NCBI GenBank assembly: GCA_963706885.1
Contig: CAVPNX010000025.1
Span: forward strand, 186,001 to 250,000
Length of the DNA stretch: 64,000 bases
Reading direction: 5' to 3'
Origin: Prado023 sp963706885
GTDB lineage: Bacteria > Actinomycetota > Actinomycetes > S36-B12 > CAIYMF01
Numbering within the stretch: position 1 is the first letter of the stretch; each line of letters opens with the position of its first letter. Both the position numbers and the translations under genes were made by a program. Below are positions 8,558 through 15,454 of the stretch, piece after piece. Below the pieces are notes generated by a model. It was given only the letters and a program-made list of their open reading frames with translations, did not search any database and was not told the origin of the DNA.

Positions 8558-10405
8558 ATGAACCCGGCGACCGCCCTGGCGCGGGCCCTGCTCGACGAGC
8601 TGGTCCATCAGGGGGTGCGTGAGGTCGTCCTGGCCCCCGGGTCGCGATCGGCGCCGATGGCCTTCGAGGCCCTGCGACTGGAGCGAGCCGGCCGCCTGCG
8701 CCTGCACGTACGGATCGACGAGCGCTCGGCCGGGTTCCTCGCGCTCGGCCTGGCCAAGGTGTCGGGCGCACCGGTCGCCGTGGTCTGCACCTCGGGCACA
8801 GCTGTGGCCAACCTCGCACCCGCGGTGGTGGAGGCGTCGTACAGCGCGATCCCCCTGGTCCTGCTCACCGCCGACCGACCGGTCGAATCCCGCGGGGTGG
8901 GTGCGCCCCAGACCATCGACCAGGTCCAGTTCTTCGGGCGGACCGTCCGGTTCTTCGCCGACCTGGGTGCCCCACGCCGGATCGATCCACAGGACCCACA
9001 GGCCAGCGATCGCGCCGCACGCGCCTCGGCCGGGATGGCCATCGCCGCGGCGCTCGGGTCCCCCGCGGAGGCCACAGCTGGTCGGGGGCGTTCCGGGATC
9101 CCGCACGCGGGGCCGGTGCACCTCAATGTCGGGTTCCGGCTGCCGCTCGTGCCCGACCCGGAGCAGGGGTCCGAACACATCGCCGCCGATCCGGCGACCC
9201 GGCCCGGCCTGTCGGGTGCGGATCTCCCGACCCACTCGCCGCCCCGGCCGCGTCGCCCACCGCTGTCCGGGTGCGACCACCGCGACGCCCGCGAGGTCCT
9301 CGGCGAGCTTCCGACGCGGGGGATCATCCTGGCCGGCGACCTGCCGTGCACGTCGCTGCGTGGGCACCACCAGTGGCTGGCCGCGCTGGCGGGGGCCTGC
9401 GGCTGGCCGATCCTGTCCGAGCCGTCGGCCAACCTGCACGAGGTTCCCACCGCGCTGGGTCACGGGGTGCTGGTGGTGGGCAGCGAGGCCTTCCTGGCCG
9501 CCCATCCGCCGGACCTGGTGCTGACCGTCGGGCAGTACGGCCTGTCCCGGCCCACGATGGACCTGATCCGGGCGGCCGGACGCCACGTGGCCATCGAGCT
9601 GCCCACGATCGGGCGGGAGGTGTGTGACCCCCTGCGCACCGCGGAGCAGGTGCTCACCGGCATCCCGCTCCCGCCGGTGGAGTTCACCCCGGATCCGGAC
9701 TGGCTGGCCGCCTGGCAGGCCGCAGACGCGGTCGCGGCCGGGGTCGTGGCGGAGGTGCTCGGGACGGCGGCGCTCGGGACGGGAATGACCGGCTCGGCCG
9801 TCGCAGCCCGGGTCTGGCAGCAGGCCCCCGAGGACGCCCTGCTGCTGGTGGCGGCCTCGTGGCCGGTGCGTCAGGTGGAGGCCTTCGCCGGCCGGCGCTC
9901 GGGGCTTCGAGTGGTCGGCAACCGGGGAGCCAACGGCATCGACGGCTTGGTGTCCACGGCGTGGGGGGCGGCCCTCGCCCACCAGGCGCAGGGCGGGGGG
10001 GCAGCCCTGGCCCTCATGGGTGACCTGGCCTTCCTGCACGACCACAACGGCCTGCTCGTGGGCGCCGGTGAACCGCGACCCGACCTGGTGATCGTCGTCA
10101 CGGACAACGACGGCGGGGGCATCTTCCACCAGTTGGAGCAGGGGCGTCCCGAGCACGCCGACTCCTTCGAGCGGGTCTTCGGCACCCCGTTGGGCCGGGA
10201 CCTGGTCGTGGTGGCACAGGCGGCGGGTGCCACGGCCGTCGCGGTCAGCGACCTCCCCGCCCTGGAGGGCGCGCTCACCGCGGCGATGGCGGCCGGAGGG
10301 GTGCACGTGGTCGTCGTCCGAGTTCCCGATCGTGCGGGCGAGGCCCGCCTGATGGCGCGGGTGCGCAGCGCCGTGGCCGATCGGCTGTCGCTGTCAGGGG
10401 CGTGA
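8558..10405 (+). CDS. menD: 2-succinyl-5-enolpyruvyl-6-hydroxy-3-cyclohexene-1-carboxylate synthase MenD
   Basis: Thiamine-diphosphate enzyme that joins 2-oxoglutarate to isochorismate. Seen: 615 residues. The N-terminal pyrimidine-binding domain has LVHQGVREVVLAPGSRSAP and CTSGTAVANLAPAVVEA (the TPP-activating glutamate region) plus VLLTADRP. A central domain follows. The C-terminal pyrophosphate domain has LVVGNRGANGIDG-like RVVGNRGANGIDGLVSTAWG, MGDLAFLHDHNGLL and VTDNDGGGIFHQLEQG. ATG at 8558. 117 bp separate it from menC. Longer than E. coli MenD but normal for actinobacteria. Converges on the rhodanese gene. Confidence 0.95.
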   Translation: MNPATALARALLDELVHQGVREVVLAPGSRSAPMAFEALRLERAGRLRLHVRIDERSAGFLALGLAKVSGAPVAVVCTSGTAVANLAPAVVEASYSAIPLVLLTADRPVESRGVGAPQTIDQVQFFGRTVRFFADLGAPRRIDPQDPQASDRAARASAGMAIAAALGSPAEATAGRGRSGIPHAGPVHLNVGFRLPLVPDPEQGSEHIAADPATRPGLSGADLPTHSPPRPRRPPLSGCDHRDAREVLGELPTRGIILAGDLPCTSLRGHHQWLAALAGACGWPILSEPSANLHEVPTALGHGVLVVGSEAFLAAHPPDLVLTVGQYGLSRPTMDLIRAAGRHVAIELPTIGREVCDPLRTAEQVLTGIPLPPVEFTPDPDWLAAWQAADAVAAGVVAEVLGTAALGTGMTGSAVAARVWQQAPEDALLLVAASWPVRQVEAFAGRRSGLRVVGNRGANGIDGLVSTAWGAALAHQAQGGGAALALMGDLAFLHDHNGLLVGAGEPRPDLVIVVTDNDGGGIFHQLEQGRPEHADSFERVFGTPLGRDLVVVAQAAGATAVAVSDLPALEGALTAAMAAGGVHVVVVRVPDRAGEARLMARVRSAVADRLSLSGA

Positions 10406-10438
10406 CGCGGCTGGCTGGCGCGGGCGCGTCGCCCCGGG

Positions 10439-10771
10439 TCAGGCTCCGACAGTCCAGCCGTTGGACCGCATCCTGCTCATCCCGCCGCCGTCGAGGACCG
10501 TCAGGCCGGCCGCACGCATCGCGCCAGCAGCACGTGACGACCGGCTGCCGCTCTGGCAGTAGACGAGGTAGGTGTGCCGGACGTTGAGCCGCTTGACGGC
10601 CTGCGCGAAGTCGGCGGAGCCCACGTCCATGTTCCTGGCCCCCGAGATGTGACCGGACTGGAACTCGCCACGGGAGCGGACGTCGATCACCTTCACGCCC
10701 TGTGGCTTGAGTGTCGCGGCACTCGTGTCCACCTTCTCGCCCTTGCCGAACAGGTTGGCGAAGAAGCCCAT
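10439..10771 (-). CDS. Single-domain rhodanese-like sulfurtransferase
   Basis: A 110-residue rhodanese domain. Seen: VKVIDVRSRGEFQSGHISGA (substrate-binding CH2A-like region) and the active-site loop VYCQSGSRSSRAA with the catalytic cysteine that would carry a persulfide. The N-terminus MGFFANLFGKGEK is amphipathic and not a clear signal peptide. Such proteins move sulfane sulfur in the cytoplasm. A near-ideal CsoR/CstR-type palindrome overlaps its probable -10 box, which fits persulfide- or metal-responsive control. Monocistronic by context. Confidence 0.9.
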   Translation of the reverse strand: MGFFANLFGKGEKVDTSAATLKPQGVKVIDVRSRGEFQSGHISGARNMDVGSADFAQAVKRLNVRHTYLVYCQSGSRSSRAAGAMRAAGLTVLDGGGMSRMRSNGWTVGA

Positions 10772-10810
10772 GGTGGTTGTCCTCTCAGGAGCGGGGAGTC
10801 ATCGACAAGC

Positions 10811-10826
10811 ATACCCCATGGGGTAT
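10811..10826 (-). promoter_or_regulatory. CsoR/CstR-like operator upstream of the rhodanese gene
   Basis: Perfect 16-bp palindrome ATACCCCATGGGGTAT. On the minus strand it runs directly into TATGCT (10813-10808), a probable -10 box, so binding would block transcription. G-tract palindromes with TACCCC/GGGGTA halves are typical of the CsoR/CstR/RcnR repressor family. A one-mismatch copy with the same geometry lies at 13720-13735. No regulator gene is in the window. Confidence 0.6.
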
Positions 10827-10851
10827 CAGGCCACGGAGCCGAGCCACGCCG

Positions 10852-12114
10852 TCAGGCCTCCAGTGCCCGGCGCACCGCGTCGAGCTTGGCCTCCGACTCG
10901 GCGATCTCCCCCTCGGCGGTCGAGCCGGCGACGATCCCGCATCCGGCGTACAGGCGCAGCCGGGTCGCTGGGCCCCGCGATGTGTCCTCGACCGCGGCGC
11001 AGCGCAGGGCGATCCCGAACTCCCCGTCGCCGCGGGCGTCGATCCAGCCCACCGGGCCGGCGTAGCGGCCGCGGTCCATGCCCTCGAGCTCGCGGATCAC
11101 GGCGGCGGCGCGCTCGGTGGGCGTCCCGCACACGGCAGCAGTCGGATGCAGGGACGCGGCCAGCGCCAGCGCTGAGGCGCCGTCGGCGAGCATGCCGGTC
11201 ACATCGGTGGCCAGGTGCTGCACGTTGGCCAGGGACAGCACGTGCGGAGCGGCGGGCACGTCCAGGTCGGTGCAGTGCGTGGCGAGGGCCTCAGCGACCG
11301 AGTGCACGGCGTACTCGTGCTCCTCGAGGTCCTTGCCCGAGTCGAGCAGGGCGGCCGCGCGGGCCGCATCGACCGAGTCGTCGCCACGCCGGCGGACCGT
11401 TCCGGCCAGGACGCGTGAGGTCACCCGGTCACCATCGCGGCGCACGAGCAGCTCGGGGGTCGCACCGAGCAGGCCGTCGACGCTGAACGTCCAGCACTCG
11501 GGGTAGGCGGCCGCCATGCGCCCCAGCAGCGCGGCGGCGTCGAGCCGTGCGGGCAGCTCGGCGACGACGTCGCGGGCGAGCACCACCTTGTCGAGCTCGC
11601 CGGCGGAGATCCGTCCGATCGCCTCGGCCACCGCCCGAGCCCAGTGCTCCACCGGCCGGGCTCCCGACCCCCAGCGGATCGGCCCCGAGGGCAGCGCCGG
11701 ATCGGGGTCCACCGCTGTCACGGGCGCGACCCCGTCGACCTCGACGGTGGTCAACCAGGTCCGGCCCGCGCGGTGCCCGACCACGACGGCCGGGACGATG
11801 ACCACGGACTCCTGCGGCCCGGAGTCGAACGTGAAGGACGCGAACGCCACGGGGCCGCTCCCGCGCACCCCCACCTCGTCCTCGACGTGCGCGGCCTCGC
11901 ACCACGCGCTCCACCAGCGCTGCGCCCGGCTGAACCGCTCCGGGCCGGAGATCGTGAACCGGGAGGCCTCACCCCAGCCGACGAAGCCGACGCCGTCACG
12001 GACCCACGCGTAGCCCCCCGTTGCGGGCAGCAGTCCCAGCAGGTCCTCGTCGATCCCGTCGAGGGTCACGGTGCGCACGACCCGGCCATGGGTCGTCGTG
12101 CGCAACTCGGTCAC
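10852..12114 (-). CDS. menF: Isochorismate synthase MenF
   Basis: Chorismate-utilising enzyme making isochorismate, the first committed step to menaquinone. Seen: 420 residues with a C-terminal chorismate-binding domain: GELDKVVLARDVV (catalytic lysine region), LLGATPELLVRRDG, SRVLAGTVRRR, DLEEHEYAVHSVAEAL, LHPTAAVCGTPTERA, YAGPVGWIDARGDGEF and the metal-binding end YAGCGIVAGSTAEGEIAESE. Nine bases downstream of the ubiE/menG gene on the same strand, so probably in one operon. An isochorismate synthase for a siderophore is the alternative, but the men context decides. Confidence 0.92.
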   Translation of the reverse strand: MTELRTTTHGRVVRTVTLDGIDEDLLGLLPATGGYAWVRDGVGFVGWGEASRFTISGPERFSRAQRWWSAWCEAAHVEDEVGVRGSGPVAFASFTFDSGPQESVVIVPAVVVGHRAGRTWLTTVEVDGVAPVTAVDPDPALPSGPIRWGSGARPVEHWARAVAEAIGRISAGELDKVVLARDVVAELPARLDAAALLGRMAAAYPECWTFSVDGLLGATPELLVRRDGDRVTSRVLAGTVRRRGDDSVDAARAAALLDSGKDLEEHEYAVHSVAEALATHCTDLDVPAAPHVLSLANVQHLATDVTGMLADGASALALAASLHPTAAVCGTPTERAAAVIRELEGMDRGRYAGPVGWIDARGDGEFGIALRCAAVEDTSRGPATRLRLYAGCGIVAGSTAEGEIAESEAKLDAVRRALEA

Positions 12115-12123
12115 CAGTCGATT

Positions 12124-12867
12124 CTACCGGGGATCGACGGACCTGCCGCCGGACTGCGCACCACTGGCCGGGCGCGGCTCGGCGGTGGCCCGGTGCAGGG
12201 CGACGATCCCTCCGGAGAGGTTGCGCCAGGCAGCCCTCGTCCAGCCCGCGGCAGCGATCTGCGCTGCCAGCTCGGGCTGCGTGGGCCATGCCCGGATCGA
12301 CTCGGCGAGGTAGACGTAGGCCTCCGGGGCGCTGGACACCTTCCGGGCGACCGGGGGCAGCGCGCGCATCAGGTACTCCACGTAGACCGTGCGGAACGGC
12401 GCCCAGGTCGGGTGGCTGAACTCGCACACCACCAGCCGTCCTCCCGGCCGCGTGACCCGGCGCATCTCGGCCAGGGCCGCATCGACGTCGACGACGTTGC
12501 GCAGGCCGAACGAGATGGTCACCGCATCGAACGTGCTGTCGGCGAAGGGCAGCGTGGTGGCATCGCCGGCGACGAACGGCAGCTCGGGGTAGCGCCGCCG
12601 CCCCTCGGTGAGCATCCCCAGGGAGAAGTCGCTGGAGACCACCGACGCCCCCGCCCTGGCGAACGGCAGCGAGCTCGTCCCGGTCCCGGCGGCCAGGTCG
12701 AGCACCCGCTGGCCGGGCTTGGCCGCCACGGCACGGACCACCTCGCGGCGCCAGTAGCGGTCCTGGCCCAACGAGAGGACGTCATTGGTCACGTCGTAGC
12801 GGGCCGCGACGTGGTCGAACATCGACTGCACGTCCTTGGGGTCCTTGTCGAGGCTGGCGCGGGTCAC
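12124..12867 (-). CDS. menG: Demethylmenaquinone methyltransferase (UbiE/MenG)
   Basis: SAM-dependent C-methyltransferase for the last step of menaquinone synthesis. Seen: 247 residues, VQSMFDHVAARYDVTNDVLS, shown here as its core FDHVAARYDVTNDVLS, which is the UbiE N-terminal motif, then SAM motif VLDLAAGTGTSSLP, FADSTFDAVTISFGLRNVVD, and VCEFSHPTWAPFR. The GTG at 12867 is chosen because upstream in-frame codons lie in a terminator and carry no conserved sequence. Followed after 9 nt by menF. Confidence 0.93.
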   Translation of the reverse strand: MTRASLDKDPKDVQSMFDHVAARYDVTNDVLSLGQDRYWRREVVRAVAAKPGQRVLDLAAGTGTSSLPFARAGASVVSSDFSLGMLTEGRRRYPELPFVAGDATTLPFADSTFDAVTISFGLRNVVDVDAALAEMRRVTRPGGRLVVCEFSHPTWAPFRTVYVEYLMRALPPVARKVSSAPEAYVYLAESIRAWPTQPELAAQIAAAGWTRAAWRNLSGGIVALHRATAEPRPASGAQSGGRSVDPR

Positions 12868-12934
12868 CGGGCAATCATCGCCGGTGCGCACCGATCGGCC
12901 CAAACCCGCGCGCGGGGCACCTGCCCCGGGCAGC

Positions 12935-12970
12935 CCGCAGCCCGGCTGGGCGGACCCAACCGGGCTGCGG
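12935..12970. terminator. Hairpin terminator downstream of the HdeD-like gene
   Basis: CCGCAGCCCGG (12935-12945) and CCGGGCTGCGG (12960-12970) form a perfect 11-bp stem with a 14-nt loop. It lies between the HdeD-like gene and menG. No U-tract follows, as is common in actinobacteria. Confidence 0.6.
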
Positions 12971-13003
12971 GGCGGTGACGTGGTGCCGGGGACCAGGGCG
13001 GAC

Positions 13004-13591
13004 CTAGCCGGCGACGAGCGCACCGACCTTCTTCAGGCGGTAGGCGCGCACGAAGTCCCCGATCCCGTGGATGACCGCCCAGACGGCGGCGAACGTCAGC
13101 AGCGTGAACACCTTCGCGATGGTGTTCTGCTGGCTGACCCAGAAGGCGAGTCCGAGCATGATGAGGCCGCTGACCAGGCCCAGCCACCACAACGAGTTGC
13201 CCTCCTTGGTCGCGAACGCCTCGATGATCCAGAAGATGGCCACCAGCAGGAACAGCAGTCCCAGGCTCGTTGCCAGTGCGAACGAGGTGGCGAAGGGGTT
13301 GAGGATCGCCCAGATGCCACCCAGCACGAAGAACACGCCGAACAGGATCCAGACCCACTTCCACCCCTTGACGGCGGAGGCGACGAAGAACTGCTCGATG
13401 CCGGTGAACAGCAGCATGAAGCCGACGAGGTAGCCCAGCGTGGCCAGCGACTGGGTGTCGAACTGGAACAGGATCACGCCGACGATCAGCCACAGGATGC
13501 CGGTGACGATGAACAGCCACCACCACTTGGCGACGCCGGCGACGGCCTGCCGGGCAGCGGGGTCCAGGGAGTTGGGGTCGGACATGGACAT
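13004..13591 (-). CDS. HdeD/DUF308-like membrane protein
   Basis: A 195-residue protein with six predicted transmembrane helices arranged as repeated pairs, typical of the HdeD (DUF308) family. Seen: WWWLFIVTGILWLIVGVILF, then VGFMLLFTGIEQFFVASAVKG, ILFGVFFVLGGIWAILNP and LVAIFWIIEAFA. The soluble N-terminus has about 20 residues and the C-terminal tail is basic. E. coli HdeD is an acid-resistance membrane protein; the role of actinobacterial members is unclear. The ATG at 13591 has a strong ribosome-binding site (AAGGAGG, 8 nt upstream). Divergent from the GCPVCNK membrane gene. Confidence 0.88.
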   Translation of the reverse strand: MSMSDPNSLDPAARQAVAGVAKWWWLFIVTGILWLIVGVILFQFDTQSLATLGYLVGFMLLFTGIEQFFVASAVKGWKWVWILFGVFFVLGGIWAILNPFATSFALATSLGLLFLLVAIFWIIEAFATKEGNSLWWLGLVSGLIMLGLAFWVSQQNTIAKVFTLLTFAAVWAVIHGIGDFVRAYRLKKVGALVAG

Positions 13592-13719
13592 GGGGGACCT
13601 CCTTCGGTCGGCCCTTGAGTACCACGATCGAGCTGCGCAGTGGGGGAGGCGCACGGCAGGCGGCGCCGCGTGTGGACCAGCGCCCGAAGGGGGGCCGAGG
13701 TACCGTGCCTGGCCGCCGA

Positions 13720-13735
13720 ATGCCCCCCGGGGTAT
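13720..13735 (+). promoter_or_regulatory. CsoR/CstR-like operator upstream of the GCPVCNK membrane protein
   Basis: ATGCCCCCCGGGGTAT differs from the 10811-10826 palindrome by one half-site base, with the same 2-bp centre. It runs into TATGAT (13733-13738), a near-consensus -10 box for the plus-strand gene at 13790. The same regulator is inferred for both sites. Confidence 0.55.
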
Positions 13736-13789
13736 GATCGTCCCACGCTGCCTGCGTCGCACGGCACACACCTCACGAGGGGAGCCCCG

Positions 13790-14449
13790 ATGGGCAACCG
13801 CTGCTTCCTGGCCGCCTTCCTGACCTGGTCGCTGCGCCGCTGGGTGGTGGCCGCCGCGGTGGCGGCGGGGACCTACCTCTTCTTCGGGATGTCCACCGCA
13901 GTGCTGGCCAACCCCGTGTTCGGTCGCTCGGTGCCGCCCACCCCCTGGGCCCCGGAGGTCCTGATCGTCACGGCGGTCCTGTCCGGGCTGCTCACCGCGA
14001 CCTATGTCCGCAACGACGGCCCTGCGCCGATCCGGCTGGAGGCAGTGGGTGCCGCAACTGAGCCTGCCACCGGTTCCCGGACGGCCCGCGCCGGCGCGGT
14101 GGGATCGCTGTTGGCCTACCTGGCCATCGGCTGCCCGGTCTGCAACAAGCTGGCCCTGCTGCTGCTCGGCACGACCGGCGCGCTGAACCTGTACGCCCCG
14201 ATCCAGCCGTACCTCGGCGCCATCGGCATCGCGCTGCTGGCCCTGGCCCTGGTGATCCGACTGCGCGGCGAGATCAGCTGCGCGACCCTGGGCTTGTGGC
14301 GCTCGGGCGTCGGCTCCTCCCGATCCACGCAGCAGGCCGGGGTGCCGCTGACGACCCAGGACATCCTGGCCGGCCTGCCCTCGGCCACGTCAGGAGCCGC
14401 CGGAACGACCGCGAGCGACGGCCACGACGATCCGCCAGCGCCCGCCTGA
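13790..14449 (+). CDS. Polytopic membrane protein with a GCPVCNK motif
   Basis: A 219-residue membrane protein. Seen: about five hydrophobic segments, a first helix with AAAVAAGTYLFFGMSTAVL, and LLAYLAIGCPVCNKLALLLL, where a CxxC pair sits inside or at the edge of a helix. Next come ALNLYAPIQPYLGAIGIALL and a polar, Ala/Thr/Asp-rich tail. I do not recognise a named family. The membrane CxxC plus the CsoR/CstR-like operator suggest a role with a thiophilic metal or reactive sulfur; this is inference. ATG at 13790; the upstream GAGGGGAG is a plausible ribosome-binding site. Confidence 0.8.
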   Translation: MGNRCFLAAFLTWSLRRWVVAAAVAAGTYLFFGMSTAVLANPVFGRSVPPTPWAPEVLIVTAVLSGLLTATYVRNDGPAPIRLEAVGAATEPATGSRTARAGAVGSLLAYLAIGCPVCNKLALLLLGTTGALNLYAPIQPYLGAIGIALLALALVIRLRGEISCATLGLWRSGVGSSRSTQQAGVPLTTQDILAGLPSATSGAAGTTASDGHDDPPAPA

Positions 14450-14483
14450 CCGCGCGTAGGGGGGCGTCCGGCCATCCCCGCAG

Positions 14484-14533
14484 TGATCCATGCAGCTTGG
14501 GGAGGCTAGAAGGTCGCCAACCTGCATGGATCA
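14484..14533. repeat. 50-bp intergenic palindromic repeat, copy A
   Basis: TGATCCATGCAG at the left end and CTGCATGGATCA at the right end are exact reverse complements; the pairing extends to 16 of 17 positions. The loop contains CTAG. A related copy lies at 36560-36612. It sits between two convergent genes (13790-14449 and pflA), so it could act as a bidirectional terminator or be a REP-like element. Confidence 0.75.
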
Positions 14534-14607
14534 TCGCCCGGGGGGTCGACGCTCGGACGGGTGGCCGCGGCGCCCGGGTGGGCGGACGGGTCGTCGGCCG
14601 CTGCGGA

Positions 14608-15399
14608 TCACGCCAGGGCGTACAGGCCCCGCTCGCGGAAGATCGCCAGCGCCTGGTCGACCGACTCCTTGCTGGGCGTGGGCGTGCCCAGCAACGGGTA
14701 CGCCCGTCCGAGGGCGGCGTACTTGTCGACCCCGAGCCGGTGGTAGGGCAGCACCTCGACCCGCTCGATGATGTCGCCGAAGTCGGTGGCCAGGTCGGCG
14801 ACCTCGGCGATCTGCTCCGGCCCGTCGGTCAGGCCGGGGACCAGCACGAAGCGGATCCACACCTTCACCTGGTGCTCCACGAGACGTGCCCCGAAGTCCA
14901 GGACGTCGCGCAGGCTCCCGCCGCCGCTGACCTTCTCGTACAGCGCGGCGTTGCCGGCCTTGATGTCCAGAAGGACCAGGTCGGTGTTGGCCAGCAGTCG
15001 CTCGCTGGCCCGGTGGCCGCCGTTGGCCGAGGTGTCCAGGGCCGTATGCAGCCCGTAGGCCTCCTTGACCCCGACGAACAGGGCCTCGACGAACGCCGGC
15101 TGCAGCAGGGGTTCCCCGCCGGTGACGGTCAGGCCACCACCGTGGGCGATGAAGGCCCGGTAGCGCCCCGCCTCCTCGATGACCCGGCGTGCCGTGGTCC
15201 GCTCACCGAGGCGCATGGTCTGGGTGTCGGGGTTGTGGCAGTACAGGCAGCGCAGCGGGCAGCCCGACAGGAACACCGTGTAGCGCAGGCCGGGTCCGTT
15301 GACCCCGGACGTCGTCTCGGCCGAGTGCACGAACCCGATCCGCGACCCGTCGGCGACGTCGCCGGGGCCGTCGCCAGTCGGACGGACCTCATCGGCCAC
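14608..15399 (-). CDS. pflA: Pyruvate formate-lyase activating enzyme PflA
   Basis: Radical SAM enzyme that installs the glycyl radical on PflB under anaerobic conditions. Seen: 263 residues. The SAM cluster motif is SGCPLRCLYCHNPD (CxxxCxxC, about residue 47), then LTVTGGEPLLQP, DLVLLDIKAGN, VWIRFVLVPGLTD and VEVLPYHRLGVDKY, all typical of PflA. The GTG at 15399 is chosen because AAGGAGG lies 6 nt upstream; an upstream in-frame extension lacks conserved sequence. Lies 55 bp downstream of pflB on the same strand, the classical pflBA order. Confidence 0.95.
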   Translation of the reverse strand: MADEVRPTGDGPGDVADGSRIGFVHSAETTSGVNGPGLRYTVFLSGCPLRCLYCHNPDTQTMRLGERTTARRVIEEAGRYRAFIAHGGGLTVTGGEPLLQPAFVEALFVGVKEAYGLHTALDTSANGGHRASERLLANTDLVLLDIKAGNAALYEKVSGGGSLRDVLDFGARLVEHQVKVWIRFVLVPGLTDGPEQIAEVADLATDFGDIIERVEVLPYHRLGVDKYAALGRAYPLLGTPTPSKESVDQALAIFRERGLYALA

Positions 15400-15454
15400 G
15401 ACTACCTCCTTCGTGCGCGCCTGCGAACACGCCATCCTCGCGCGCAGGCGGGGA

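Noticed and set aside
7253..10306. 1017-residue minus-strand frame over menC/menD
   Set aside because: Antisense shadow in a high-GC region: Gly/Arg/His-rich, no motifs, while the plus strand encodes clear MenC and MenD.
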